The notes below the pieces were generated by a model. The model saw only the letters and a program-made list of their open reading frames with translations. It searched no databases and was not told where the DNA came from. From NCBI GenBank assembly GCA_015179025.1, contig WHUX01000004.1, positions 558,001 to 622,000 on the forward strand: a stretch of DNA of 64,000 nt, read 5' to 3'. This stretch comes from Terfezia claveryi (lineage: Eukaryota > Ascomycota > Pezizomycetes > Pezizales > Pezizaceae). Positions within the stretch are counted from its first letter, which is position 1. Every line of letters starts with the position of its first letter. Below, in pieces: positions 24,363-37,700 of the stretch. Position numbers and translations under genes: made by a program.

Positions 24363-26042
24363 ATGGCTGAAGTTGAAAATGCGAAACCTAAGACAGAGGA
24401 GATTGGTATGTGGAAGAAATTTCCTTTTCATGGGATGAAAACTGGAAGTAGCATGCAGGGAGAGTTGTCGTGTGGACTCCTGTTGAATGTCACTTTGGGA
24501 TACTTGAGAGGAGAAGAGAAAGGAGGGGAGGAGGTTATACAATGAGGTTTAAAGTTACTGCCTGCTATCCTGTTATTCACCCTCTGTTGTTTACTCTGCC
24601 CCATACCGTCCGAGTTTTGGTGTAGTACAAATACATCTTTTTTTCACTTGCTCGACAGTTCCTCTGACAATGAGCACACAGACTACTCCCTCGCCAACCC
24701 AGATACTGTTACAAAATACAAAGATGCTGCAGCTATTTCCCAGAGGGTTCTTGTCGAGATTGAAAAGGCTGCCGTTGACGGTGCTAGTTTGGTGAGCTTG
24801 TGCGAGAAGGGCGATAAATTGCTTGAGGAGGAGACGGCGAAGGTGTATAATAGTAAGAAGGTCAAGGTTGTTAAGGGTATGTCCCCCTCTCTCTCTCAGC
24901 TCCCCGCTTCCATATCACATCAAATGCCTTGATCTACATCTACGATTGCTAGTGGTGGTAGGTAGGTGTATTTGGTAGATATACTCTGATGCTAATATCT
25001 TTCAAGGAATTGCATTCCCCACGACTGTCTCTCCCGCCGACATCATCACCCCCTACAGTCCCCTCTCCACTGACGCCGACGAAGCTTCCAAAACCCTCAA
25101 AACCGGGCAACTCGTCAAGATCCAACTCGGTGCCCATATTGACGGCTTCCCCGCCATCGTCGGATCCACCATCATAGTGGCCTCCGCATCTGGGGAAACT
25201 CCCGCCCCCACCCCTGCACAGGCAGACCTCCTTCTCGCAACCCACTACACTACCGAGCTCCTCTACCGCATGATGCTGCCCCCCACCGTCGACACCGTCG
25301 GTGGCCCCTCCGCCGAAGGCGAGAAAAAGGAAGCAAAGAAACCATACACCGCTACCCAGATCAATACTGTACTAAAAAAAGTCGTCGAAACATATGGTGT
25401 TAGCCTCGTCGAGTCGACCACCACGTACCAGCTCGAGCGTAACGAAATCGAGGCTAAGAAGCGAATCGTCGTTAATCCCCAGGAAGGGCTCAAATCTGAA
25501 GGGAACCCGGAGGTCGCCGAAGCTTGGGGTGTCGAAGTCGCTCTATCGAGTGGAAGTGGGAAGGCGAAGGTGTTGGAGCTGAGGCCTACATTGTTGAGAA
25601 AGACGGGCACGACGTTTATGTTGAAGAGGGTGACGAGTAAGCAGACGTATAGCGAGGTGGCCAAGAAGTTTGGTAGCTTCCCGTTTAGTTTGAGGCAGTT
25701 GAGTGATGAGAGGACGGCGAAGACGGGGGTCCTGGAGTGTGTGAGGGGAAATTTGTTGAGGCAGTATGAGGTGCAGGGGGAGAAGGATGGGAAGGATGTG
25801 TCGAGGGTATTTTCGACGATAAGTATGTTACCCTGCCACCGAAAAAAAAATAAAAATAAAAATAACGTGAACTGTGCACAACAGTCATTACGAAGAATGG
25901 TATCCAGAAGATCACCAGCCCGTCGAAGTCACTCCTTGAAATCGCCGGGGACGTCTCAGATAAGAAGATTACGGATGAAGAGGTCCTAAAGATTTTGGAG
26001 ATTCCGTTGAATAAGAATAAGCCAAAGAGTAAGAAGAAGTAA
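24363..26042 (+). CDS. cdb4: Ebp1/PA2G4-like protein (inactive M24 aminopeptidase fold), 4 exons
   Basis: Exons 24363-24405, 24682-24876, 25007-25822 and 25885-26042 give 403 aa, close to human EBP1 and fission yeast Cdb4. The short first exon joins to the second to read EEIDYSLANPDTVTKYK, matching the family's N-terminal block; the first intron is long (276 nt). Seen: LCEKGDKLLEEE, GIAFPTTVSPADIITPYSPL, LVKIQLGAHIDGF, and the C-terminal domain with GSFPFSLRQL and RQYEVQ before a Lys-rich tail. The fold is the methionine aminopeptidase 'pita bread', but the metal-binding Asp/His/Glu set is not evident, as in Ebp1. Family members bind large ribosomal subunits near the exit tunnel and nucleic acids. 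Arx1 is the other fungal relative; the length and C-terminus favour Ebp1/Cdb4. Confidence 0.9.
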
Positions 26043-27899
26043 ACGCTACGCTATTACTAGCTTGTTTCATCTTTTGTATTTCTTCTTCTATGGATAGTGG
26101 GGAACGGTTTGTAATTGTTGGGAAGATGGGGGAGTGGGAGGTGGGAAACGGGAAAATGAGATGGTTTAAATCGTATTATAGACCGGATTCATTGTTGCGG
26201 GGTTCGGGCGTTGGTTCATATCCTTGGACGGATGTGAGGGGGGAGGGGGGGTTGGTGGGATGGTGGGGGAATGTGGGGGATACGTGAGAATAAGATGGTG
26301 AAATGCAGTTGAATGAAAATAACGTGGGGCTGAAATATTCAGTGGTATATTCAGCTTGGGGGAAATACAATAAATTAGCTTCCTAGGGCTTATGTGTGTA
26401 TTACCTGGCGCACGTGGCCGATGTAGTTTTGTAACCTCTGCAGTAGGTGGTGGGGTTACCCTCAAATCGTACATGAAGGCCAAGATATGTAAGATATGTA
26501 AGTACTAGTATGTGCTATTTATTTAGGTAAGTAAAGTTGTAGTTTTTTTTCCTTATGGGTAGGTATCCCTTTATTCTACAGAAAACCTCAGTATTCGTAT
26601 GCACATCCCTTCGGGGACGTATAACGAGCCAGAGTTGATTCAAAGTATGTTAAGCTGGTAGAGCTTGTAGGTAGGATAGGGGCTAGGTGGGCACGAGGGT
26701 TAGGTTTTGATAAACAAAGCTCATGATTTCTTTTTTCTTTTTTCTTTTTTCTTTTTTTTTTTGTATGGGAAAATTGGGAGGAGTTTCCGGAAGAGGCTTT
26801 TGTCATGTGAATCGGGGAGCACATACCTAAATCGAAGCAGGGAAGGGAAAACTAGAAAGAGAGGGTTGAAAGGAGGGCTGTGGTTTAGTACGTACATTCG
26901 CGGGTTGAGGGGTGAGGAGGGCAAACGCCATCGTTGTATATCTGCATAAACCCTTTCAATAACAGGGGTGTTTCCCCTTTCAAAAGGTTACCCATACATT
27001 CAGACCCTAGCCTTGCCTGCATCTACGATGGAGTGTGTAGATTCAACTTCCATCTTCCAATTTCAGGCCCGAAGCCCTATGTACCTCGCATCCCAAATCC
27101 CGGCATGTATGTAGGGGTTAGAGTAAGGTGATTCACGATGAACTATCCTCCCTCATTATTGTCCGGTGCTGTCAACCTGTGTTACACTAGGTGCTGCAGC
27201 TAGATATACATAGATGTAGATAAAAACCCCGTTGCAATTAAATTAGGCCATTGGGGAATACTTTAAGAAAATTTAGGATGTACATAGCTAGTATTAGCCA
27301 ACTATAAAAACACCCGACCTCAAGTGTATCTTAAATTTTTGATTCTCAAAGTAATTATCCAGTATGCTCCCCACCCCCTTTTCTTGCTTCTAATCTATCC
27401 CTACATAAATCATCTTACTAAAATTAAAGCAGCCACACCGGGCTGGCGTATTTATAATCTAACTGGGAAGATACACGCCGAGACCAGAAGGAAACAATAC
27501 CAGAGTTCACGGAGGTTCTTGCTTTGGGAGTTTAGAGAGGAGGTGTGAAGGAGGGTCGGATGTCGAAAATACAAACAAGGGGGAAGATAATTTCGTATGT
27601 GTCTGGGAGTGTTGCTCGGTTTCAAGTTAGGTAGCTAAATCTATGCCACCAGTCTCGGATCCTTGACTCAGAGGAAACCACGCCTTCCCCCTCTTCTTCC
27701 GCAGGAAACCTGGAATACTCTGAATCAGTTTTCCACGAGGGTAAGCTTACCGTTAGATTTAATGCCGCGCGATATCAATTTGCCTATGCTAGTAACGTAT
27801 ATGTGCTGGTCATACATTCAGCCGTGTTTGCGGAAAACTGCAGCGGTCCAGTGAACAAATTATATGCGGAAGCATATTGTCGGTTTGTAGATGAAAGGG

Positions 27900-27931
<32 letters not shown>

Positions 27932-29428
27932 CGTCGGTGTTCGACCTAGGAACGATTTTGTTAGGAGGGTTTTAAGACAAAATAAAAGGTGGGAGGGGGG
28001 GGAAGAGGGAGAATAGATAAGATTACCCTGAATTCTAGTTGCAGTAGAAAATAGTTAACCATCACGGGCAGCCAAACTCTTGGGGGGGAGGGGGGGGGGA
28101 GGTCTTTCAAAGTATAATTGACGGTTACGCGACAACTAGGCTGGGCTCTACCCAACTGAGCTTTCCTGATAGGGGTAATTGTGGTTGTACTCACCAGATC
28201 GAACAATATTTTTGGGAAGGTTTAAAAAATCCACAAAACTCGACCCTGTGGGATAGAGTTGGACTAACTCTGAAATTTGGCCCTCTATTTCTCTTCAAGA
28301 AGAGGAGTCAAGTAATAGAAGCCATTGAAGAAAAAGATAAATAAGTTTTTTTTTCAAAAGATACTCTACCTCTACCTAGGTCTTATTATGTATAACAACA
28401 TAAATATTCCCCTTTTTCTATTTAACCCTTCAATTTACATACTGTATAAATACCCCCAAAAAAAAAAAAAAAAAAGTTATTATACAACTTTAGTCATGCC
28501 AGGTAGTTTAGATATAGAAAATAAGGACCATATTTAGAAAAAAATAAAAAAATAAAAAAATAAAAAATAAAATAAAATATCTATCTCTTATATTCCTCTC
28601 TTTAGGTCATAGAACTTCTTTCCTAGAAATAGTTTGACTAACATAATTTACTAAAGAATTACTCTTAACTTAGTTCGTTTACGCAACCCAGAAGAAAGGT
28701 TGGCTTTTTTTTTTTTTTTTTTTTTTTTGGGGGGGGTGTGGTGGGGGAGTTAACTCAACTCTATACATGTATTAGTTTAACTGTACTAACATAAGCATTG
28801 AGAAAGTTCAGGGTTACAAAAGTCAGTAACTTCCACTCATTACAGCAAAACATTAATTAAGTCTCAAAGTTACCCTCAACACAACCTCACCTTCGCCTCT
28901 TCTTTTTTTTTTTTTTTTTTTTTGCTACGATAACTGTAACTACATTTGTAGAAGTATTTATATGCGATAGCGATTTCAAATAATAGGTATATCAATTACA
29001 AAAAAACAATTACAAAAAAAATGGCTTTAACCCAAGTAGGTCCCCATCATCACACTTACTAATATCACTACACGAAAAAAAAGAAATCCCCTTCTCAAAA
29101 AGCAACCCGAATATCCACTCCATTCGGGTTAAATTCCTACTAGCAAGTACTAACTTTAGTAGTAATAAGTGGTTCATAAGTAATAGCTACAAATATCACC
29201 GCACAGCCCCCATGCCTGCCAGCCCCAGCTATAACAATTAAACCATAAAACAAAAAAACAAATATGAAATCCGAAATATTCTCAAAAAAACATCACTACA
29301 CATACAACGTACTCTTGTTTATATTCATGCTCACAAAGCACCAGCTTTAAGAAAAAAATAAGGGTGGCCAGACAAAAAGCCAAAAAAAAAACCACAATAT
29401 CACTACTATATCACCTCATCACAGCCAG
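26043..29428. other. AT-rich intergenic region between cdb4 and PDS5 (convergent)
   Basis: About 3.4 kb with no gene seen. It holds T31 (27901-27931), T24 followed by a G run (28705 onward), A-rich and ATAAA-type runs (28459-28580), and four copies of the dispersed word GTTACCCT(G/C)AA: exact at 26455-26465 and 28869-28879, one mismatch at 28022-28032 (plus) and 28807-28817 (minus). A block near 26590-26645 resembles 62465-62530. Confidence 0.6.
27901..27931 (+). repeat. Homopolymer run of 31 T
   Basis: Uninterrupted T31. Read on the minus strand it is a poly(A) run such as a retroposed transcript might leave, but no coding remnant is visible beside it. Confidence 0.85.
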
Positions 29429-32400
29429 CTACCTCCCCGCCGCCGCCCCTCGCCTCGTAACCCTCCCAACAACCATCTGCTTCACCGGACTCTTCTGCAC
29501 CTCCGCCTCGGCCATCGTCACCTCAGATCCTGGCCCTGATCCATCCGGCCCTCCCCGTCCCCTACGTCGCCCTGGAGTCGTTTTCGTTTTCGTTATCGCT
29601 TTGGGTGTGGGTTTCAACAGTGCATCTTCCAGGGTCTCCTCCTTCCCAGTCTCATCCCCGTCAACATCTATTTCTCTTTCCGGCTCAGACCCGTCATCTT
29701 GTGCTTCTCCTCTCTCGCTGTCAAACTGCGTCAACTCGCTAACATCGCTCATAGGTTCATCTCCGTCCCTGTCTCCATTCTCCTTCTTTTTCTTACTTCT
29801 GCGAGTGAGTGGGGTATTTTTCGACCTTTTTGTTGTCTTTGGTATTATCTTCCCCGTCTGATTCGCATCCGCTCCTCTCGGGTTTGTTCGTGTTTTCGGC
29901 TCCAGTTCGGGATCGTCAATGTCCATCCTATCCGCATCCCCATCCTCAGCATCTTCATCTTCCCCACTACCGTCCCCACTACCGTCCCCACTCTCATCGC
30001 CACTCTCATCCCCACTATCGTCTTTCTCCAGTTCCTCCCCAGTCCCTTCCTCTTCTTCATTCTCGGCGTACACCACCTTCGAGACTACCCTGCCGCTTCT
30101 CCGTCGTTCGACTGTACTCATCCCCGCATCATCTGCATCAGCATCTCTAGCGTCATCATCATCGTCATCGCCACCACCACTCTTCCTCCTCTTCTTTGAA
30201 GTTCTCTTCGGAGTCTTCGGTGTAGCGCCTACACCCTCACTCGCAACAAGCGAAGCCCGCTTCTTCCTCGGAGTTTTGCTCTTCCTACTAGTACCCTTCT
30301 TCCCCTCTCCACTCTCGTCCTCTCCATCCCCCTCCCCCACAACCCCCCCCTTCGTCTGCCTCCTTTTCTTCGTTGCCCCCGCCGCCGCAGCCCCAGCACC
30401 ACCATCTGACTTCCTTTTCTTCCCATGGGCCTGCCCCGCATCCCCATGCGCTGGCACCTTCTCCCCCCTCCCCTTCTTCTCCCTCAACAGCCCGTCCAAC
30501 ACCTTCCCATCCACCTCCTCCGGTAAATAAACCCTCATGCTAATCTCTTTCATTTTCTTCTCCACTCTCTCCCTCTTCTCCTTCTCCGTCCCTTTGCCCC
30601 CATCAAACTTCTTAAACAACCCGCTCGGTAACGCAATCTTTCCCGGCCAAGTTTCAATCGCCCACCCTTCATTCATCTCCTTCCACCGCCTACACAATGC
30701 CTGGGTGAGTTCGCTCAGGATATACAACCTTTCACTTTTCCCAGCGTCGATTCCATCCTCGACGCGTTTGATGTATCCGGCGATATACCACACCACACCG
30801 ATATTCTCCGCCGTGACCACCGCACGGATATAATACGCCAAATATCTTGCCATATCCAGCAACTCGTTAGAGCTTGCCTTTGGATCTCTAGGGAAATCGG
30901 GGTGGTGCGCAAGCAATGAGATTAGTCTTGCAAGGACCAACTCCATGATGTTTGCACTCGCCACGACTTTCTCCCCCGGCCCCGCAGAAGCAGAGGCATT
31001 TGCAGATGCGGATGCGGATGCAATCGCCTTTGCCCTCGCACGGATCCACACGCCCGTTTCCTCTCGCACCTCCGGATCATGCGCAACCAAGAATACAATG
31101 GTGTACCACCGCGGCCCCAGCTTCCCCGCCGCAAGCAACTTCTTCAGTCGTCCCAAGAATCCTAGCCGGACATGGACCCTGGTATCCTGCGCCGTGAGCG
31201 CCACAATATTAAACAATGTGGAAGAAACCAGTTCATCCAACCTCCCCGAATGCGCCGCGAGTTTCAATATCGAGTTCGCGGCCACTAGGCGTAGCTGCGC
31301 GCGGTGAGATTTCGGCGTAGGTGCTGTACTCGGGGAAGGTGAGATCTCTCCCTTCTCAATGAGTATTTTCTTCAAGAGTGTTTCCATAATTGAGTTTGTA
31401 AGGTCTGCGCTACTAAGATTCGCGCGGAGCATATTAACCAGTGTCTTCACGGCGAGGATCTTCGCCTTTCCTTCATCGCTAAGTAGTGACTCGCTTTCCC
31501 ACTCCGGGTCGAAACTCTCTCCGCCAAGTTCTCGCACTTTTGTTAAACATTCTTTTACGCAGATTTGTTTAATTTTAGAAATGACGGCTTTCTCCCCCAT
31601 GACCGCCTGCGGAGCGACAAGGACCATCTCTGCCATGGCACCTAGTCGGACGATGAACCCCTCCCCGCCGAATGTCCACTCGGTGACACATCTCTGCACT
31701 AGGTCCGACGCGTACATCTCCTTCCGGTCCATAGCAGCAGACATCAGCACCCGAACCGCATGTTTTGCCGCGTGTGGCGTACTGAGTGGACTAGTCGCCA
31801 ACGCAAAAAGTGCCTGATGTAGCTTCCTCTCTCTCGGTACCTCCTGGGGATATTTCTTTGCAAACGTCGACAGCGCGCTAAGGGTATCTACGATACTGGG
31901 ATCAATTGACACCAGCTTTTCCAACGCAGTAGAAGCTGCTTTCTTGCTCCCTGGAATCGGAGGAGCACATTCTTGGATGATGGTGCAGAGGGATGCAATA
32001 TGTGCTTTGAACACAGCTGGTATATGGCTGGACATTTCCTTCAGTAAAAGGTTCGCCGTGATTACGAGCCCATTATCAACCGCATCCCCGCCGAGGAGGC
32101 CCTGATCTGGGGTTTTGTGTCCCGCCCCAGCAGCAGCCTCCTTACTCATGGCCACAATCGTCGGCACATGACTCTTGTTCCACAGTAACAATGCACTCCT
32201 GTATAGTAGCGGAAGCACCGTCTCCAGCATCCCCCCACCCCCGCCGGGAGTTTTTTCAATCCGCTTCACAACTTCTTTGAGATTTGCCACGACCTGCGTC
32301 CACCCTGCGTCGACGCTCAACATCCCCCGAACTAGACTCCACCCACGCCGATCTCCAAGCCTGACCCATTTCCATAAATGTTCTCTTGAGCGTGCCGGAT

Positions 32401-34798
32401 CAGGGAACTGGTTTGCAAGCCAGTCTATTAATTTCGTCAGCCGCGCTTTGTTGTCAGCCTGGGGTGGTGGGGGAAGAGAGTTTCCTGTAGTAGTAGTAGT
32501 GGTGGTTGATAATGCATGACCCATAGTCCCAAAATTCTTCGCCGCGTCAAGAAACGGGTTCAAGACGGCAGAGTACGAGAGTTGGCGAGAGGCAAGAGCC
32601 AGCAGCGCGCGGAGGGAGCGTGGGGAGAGGTTATGCGCTAGATGGAGGAGGCGGATCGTCCTATTATGATCGTGTGTGAGGATAGCACTGTTTTGACTTG
32701 CCAAGGGTTGCTGGTTTTCATCCGTTTCTGTTGCTTGCTCAGACTCAGATTCCTCATCGGACTCTGCTTCATCCCCTTTTGATTCGGGGGGGTCGGAGAG
32801 GTCATCGTCGGAATCGGAAAAGTCAAGAGTGTCTTTTTGTTTGGTTTGGGGTTTCTTTTCGCGGAGAATCCGGGTGGTGGATGTTGTTGATTTTTTTGCA
32901 GATTCCTTCTCTTTGCCTGTCCCCTTTGCTTTCGCTCCGGATTTCCCCTTGACATTCGCGGCCACATGTTTCTTCTTCCCACTCTCCAGACACCCAGGCG
33001 GATATTCCAGCGGCAACAGTACCTCCCACATGACCCGATCCAATAGAACATTAACATCCTTATCATTAACATAACTCGTCTCCAACAGCCTCCCCGGGAT
33101 CCACCCCAACAGCTTAACCACCGCCTCCTCCCCCCTCCTAATATCCTCATATCCCTCATCCCACATCCTCGCCAGCACCCTCATCCCCTCTACCCGCACA
33201 CTATGCTTCTTATCCTTAGCCCTGAGGGCAAGATTCTCCAATAACTTCTCCCCGCCATTACTCTTATTCAACTTCAACTTCACTGACGCATAATCCAGAT
33301 CTTCGCCTATAGACCTACACGTAGCCAGCCTCACGCGCTCATCAGTGTCGTTGAGTTTATCCGCAATCAGCGGGACCAGTGCCTGCGCTGCATTCTGCCC
33401 CGCAGCGGTATTGGGCGAGAGAGTCTGCAAAACCCTTGTAGCACATTCCACCCACTTACTCCTGACCAGCCAAGATTTATCATTGACCCTCCCTAGCCAT
33501 AGCCTCCAACTCGCGGGACAGGTGCTGGCAAAACTCCCGCCCCAGGTACCGACGACTTCTGTCCCGCCTATTTTCGCCGGGTCCAACGCTGGGGAGGGGC
33601 TAGTGGCAGACATCTCCCCGATTGTCTCTGTGGCTAGTAATCGCAACTGTACGTTCTCTGCGAGTAGTTCCTGCTCGAGTTGCGGAATGACGTTTTGTAG
33701 GACACCAGGCGCTGCGCGCCAGAGCTCCTTGACGAGGAGATGAGCTTTACTTAGTTCCTTGAGATCGTCGTCAGTAGGCGGGCCAGCTGGATCTGGGGAG
33801 GAATGTGGATCTGGGGAGAGGGAGGATCTGCGGTGATGGTGATGGTGGCTCGGGCGGGAGGACGGTGATGCATCGAAAATGACTTCTGCAAAGTACTGGC
33901 AGATATGGCGGGCCATTTTGTCCACACACGAGAGCGATGTACAAATGACCCTAGCCATATTATACGCCGGGGGAGGCGGGGCCATATGCTCTCTAATACT
34001 GGTTTGCTTCCCCCCCCCACCGCCTACCACCCCCTCACCTACGATTTTCTCCTTCCTCCCGCCCGTGATGGTGGTATTGGTGGCGGTGGGATTCGCCCGG
34101 AGGAACTGCGCGACAATGATATCTACCACCTCGCTTGGGAGGGAGTTACATTCCGCGACTAGCTGCACCAGGATATCATTCATGTAGTACTCGACCTGCT
34201 CCGCAACCCCGGGTTTCGCGCCGATATCGAAAAAGTAGGTGAAGAGCTGGAGGATGAGGGCGTCGCCGTTGGGGATGTCGGCCATGAGAACGATGGACTT
34301 GATGACGGAGAGGGATTTAAGGAGCTGGATGTAGTACGTGTTGTATGCGGAGTCGGGAGAGGAGAGGTATCGTAGTTGCTTGACGAATAGGTCGAAGATG
34401 TCCTACCGGAGGTGGGAAGGGGAGGGGTTTGTGTTAGTCTTCCCCAGTGCAATGGCATAGGAGGTGAACAAACTTACCCTCAACTGCCCCGCGGTATACG
34501 GCGCATCTGGCGCATGCAACCGTAGCATCTCCGCTAGCGCACATGCAACAACCGCCTTGACCCCCTTATCCTTATGCTGTAAGAGCGCTGGCGCGCAGAG
34601 GTCCCGCGCGGCGGTTGAGAGGGATCTCCGGTCGACAGTTTCTTGCTCGAGTTCGCATAGTTCGGCTAGGAGTTGCTTGAGCCGCTTCATGAGCAGGGTG
34701 ACTGCGATAGGGGGGCGGCCAAGTTTCCAGGAGATGGGCTCGGAGAATTGGAGGACGCCGGGGCCATCGAGGTCGTCAATTCCCGTTGGGGAAGGCAT
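29429..34798 (-). CDS. PDS5: Sister chromatid cohesion protein Pds5, 2 exons
   Basis: Cohesin-associated HEAT-repeat protein that binds Scc1 and controls cohesin loading, release and acetylation. Exons on the minus strand 34798-34478 and 34402-29429 (75-nt intron, phase 0) give 1764 aa. Seen: a Pds5 N-terminus (LLMKRLKQLLAELCELEQE; after the splice DIFDLFVKQLRYLSSPDSAY), long alpha-helical HEAT repeats through about residue 1350 including NDTDERVRLATCRSIGEDL and DTRVHVRLGFLGRL, an acidic/Lys insert in the first third, then a disordered basic/acidic C-terminal tail of about 350 residues with many KKRK-type runs. It is longer than yeast Pds5 (1277 aa), mainly in the tail and the insert. The last residues contain RVTRRGAAA, also present in the 21616-23745 product. 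The exon 2 frame is open for almost 5 kb, so the model is robust. Confidence 0.94.
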
Positions 34799-37700
34799 CG
34801 CGTGTTTGTGTGAGGTTTGAGACTGCGCGTTTGCAAGACGGCGGTGTTGTTGTTATTGCTGTTGTTGTATGTATATGTAAGTATGTAAGCGTGCGTGTGT
34901 GGGAGAGCTATAACGGAAAAGCGAGAGGTAGTATGAATCCGATAGCTGGGAGCTTTTGTGGCGATCTTTTGAAGTTGTGATGCTTAATCGCAGTGTAGTT
35001 TGTTTGTATGTCCTTGCACTGGTCGACAAACCGATAGCTCTAGCTGTTGATTTGGCCTTGAGCTTATGCTACCGTGCCTGAAATACCGTATCCCAAGCCC
35101 CGTATTCCTCCGCATCTATTGGGCCCGTATTATAGGCGTGGGGACGAGGGGGGGAGGGTTTCGTACTGTGGTGGTCGCGACTGCGCTCTGGATGGGGGGA
35201 TGGATTATCAGCACAAGGAGAATTTGGTGGAGCGCTGACGTAAGAACCTCCATGAGACAAGGGGGGTCACGTGAGGAGCTGTTGAAATTGAATTTTGTCA
35301 AGGTACCGTAATGCATAGGTTCGCAGAGCGTTGCATAATCTTCTACATAAACTTGCTACCGGTACTCCTATATAAAAGCAGATTGGGAATTATATGTGTA
35401 TATATAGTAAATGAAGATATTTGATATTTGAAAGATACTCTCGCATGACCCATAGTATGAACCCCACAGCACAGTTGGTTTTTGATATGTATACAGTAGA
35501 AAAAGGGGCGATAAGAATTTTCATCAATAACAAACCATTCGAATATTTGTAATAATCTCATAACCAAAGAAACACTAGTTAGGATGCAAAAGAGCTATTC
35601 CTTCTTATAGCTTAACATAATCGACTCGTAGTCTCCTTATTTACTGAGGCTTAATGTGAGGGCCTTATCTCAAAAACAAAGTGTTGATGCTGATGGATGA
35701 ATACTTGTGGTATGGATAGAGTGGCCAGAAGTCCCCTTTTTTTTTAACGAAAAAAAAAATAAAAAATAAAAAAAAAACCCCTTTAGTGATTGAGTGATTG
35801 AGCCACTGTAACCCTTCATCTTCGTGTACTTTTATATACAACTACTCGGCCACCTGTGGTCGTTGAAAGAAGTTGGGAGTACGGAGAATTCAAAGAGTAG
35901 AACTCCTTACTGCCCCCCTAAACGCAAACTGGCTACAAATTATAGGATAAGAAACGAAGATGTCTTCGGAGCTCCATTTCATCAGAGATGTTGCCACATG
36001 AGTAGCTGCAGATCTCCCTCACGAGCCTTCTTACTCGTAATCTGGTGGGTACCCAACCCACCAGGCACCCACCTCACCTAAGCCTTGAAACACACAACAC
36101 ATGAACCCTCTCACGCAATTCCACTCTGAAAGCTATAAATTACAGCTGGATAGCATAAAACCTCACGCATGTGCCTCAGGTGCTTCTAATACAACTTTGA
36201 TGCATTCCCTTGCAATGGTCAACGCACCATATATATATCTCCTCCCCTCTGTACCGCCTCCATCCTTCTCCACCATGGCAATATCAAATCGTTTAAATCC
36301 GGAGATGCGGTCCCTTAGAGTAGCTTGAATACGAGTAAACTCTTTAGACCACTCTTTTACAAACCCTTAGTCACACCTTTACGTATTTTTCAAAGACTTT
36401 CAAATGTTTTGATTTTTACCCACCGCAGACCTTGGGAGGTTGGCTTGATACTGCCAACCAGACTAGTAGTTTCCACTATTTGCTTCATTCTCCCCAACAT
36501 GTGCTGTTCTCAGGCGTCCCCAGCTCGAAGATGTGCGCCCGGTGAAGACTTAATCTATCAACAAAGGCCAGCCCCACCTTAGTAAAAGAGGCGAAAGAAC
36601 CTCAATTGGAGAATTTAGAGTGCCAAGAACCTCGGATTTGAGTCGCAACAACTGCGGATCCTTCCCCCTGTCACCCACTTCGCCAGCGAGTTGTGCTGAA
36701 GGAGCGTTATAGGGAAGAGCTGGGAAGGTCATCTCTGAGCAAACGGAGAAGGTCGCATTCTCGGCCCAACTTCAGAAGGAAATCATTGAAATGATGAGCA
36801 GCGATGGGACAAACTCTGGTTTCCACGGTAATATTTCCTCATCCGAGATCCACTCGAAACAGAGTGGAAGAAAGCCAAGGCAAATTCGGGGAAAAGAAGA
36901 ATGAAGCCCTAGCCGTAGAAGGGACATTTAGGGTATGTTTTGGTGGGGCGCTGCACCAGCTATACAGAAGGACAATACGCCCTATGTACTAGACAATGAG
37001 AAGGACCTGGAGGTAGTTCTTCAAATCCGTTCAAGTCCGGAGCCTCCTCAGGCCGCGGAGAGGTGGTGGCAGAGGCTAGAGTTGCACAAAAAATCAATAT
37101 TGAGGAAAGATTGCAATGGTGTATTTCAAACATTCTGGAAATATACCAACGAATGGGACCGTTGGTAAAACGTGAGAAACTGTTACTTATATGGAGCGAA
37201 ACATCTAGGGGGAGAAGATGACATGGCAGGTATTGTTTTGGTGGGGCGTTGCATATTGGGGAAAGATTGCAACGGTGAGTTGAAAATACTTTAGGAAACC
37301 TACTAACGTGCGGGGCCGTTGGTAAAACACATGAAACTTTTTAAATTCATATATTTTATATGGCGCAAAACGTCTATGCATGAAGAGGTTAGTTAGAGGG
37401 CAGCATATCGAATGGCCATGAGAGGGAAAAAATGGACATGCAAGGTGCTGGGAAGGGAGTTAGCGGTTGTTTTGCGCCTGAAAGAGTTACATTTATCAAG
37501 TGGGGACGAATAAGTATGTATGTGCTGTAATAGGGCGGAGTTCGATCCCTCTTCATATGCATTTGGATCATATGACCTGGGCGTCAAGTTGATTAATTAG
37601 AAACAATTATTTATGTTTACCTAGTACTATACATATATGTTGTGTTTTAATCGTGACGGTTTATTATTTATAAGTGTTTGTTGCTACCGGTACTAGTTAA

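Noticed and set aside
28022..28817. Opposed copies of the TTACCCTGAA word as terminal inverted repeats of one 0.8-kb element
   Set aside because: Both copies differ from the consensus and from each other, no target duplication is seen, and the word occurs alone elsewhere.
29919..30530. Plus-strand Ser/Pro-rich frame of 203 codons
   Set aside because: Antisense shadow of the charged C-terminal tail of PDS5; the same happens opposite the AT-hook gene at 22779-23360.
37545..37570. tRNA-like B box (GAGTTCGATCC)
   Set aside because: No A box at the right distance and no foldable acceptor stem; the similar GGGTTCGATTC near 43274 fails for the same reasons.
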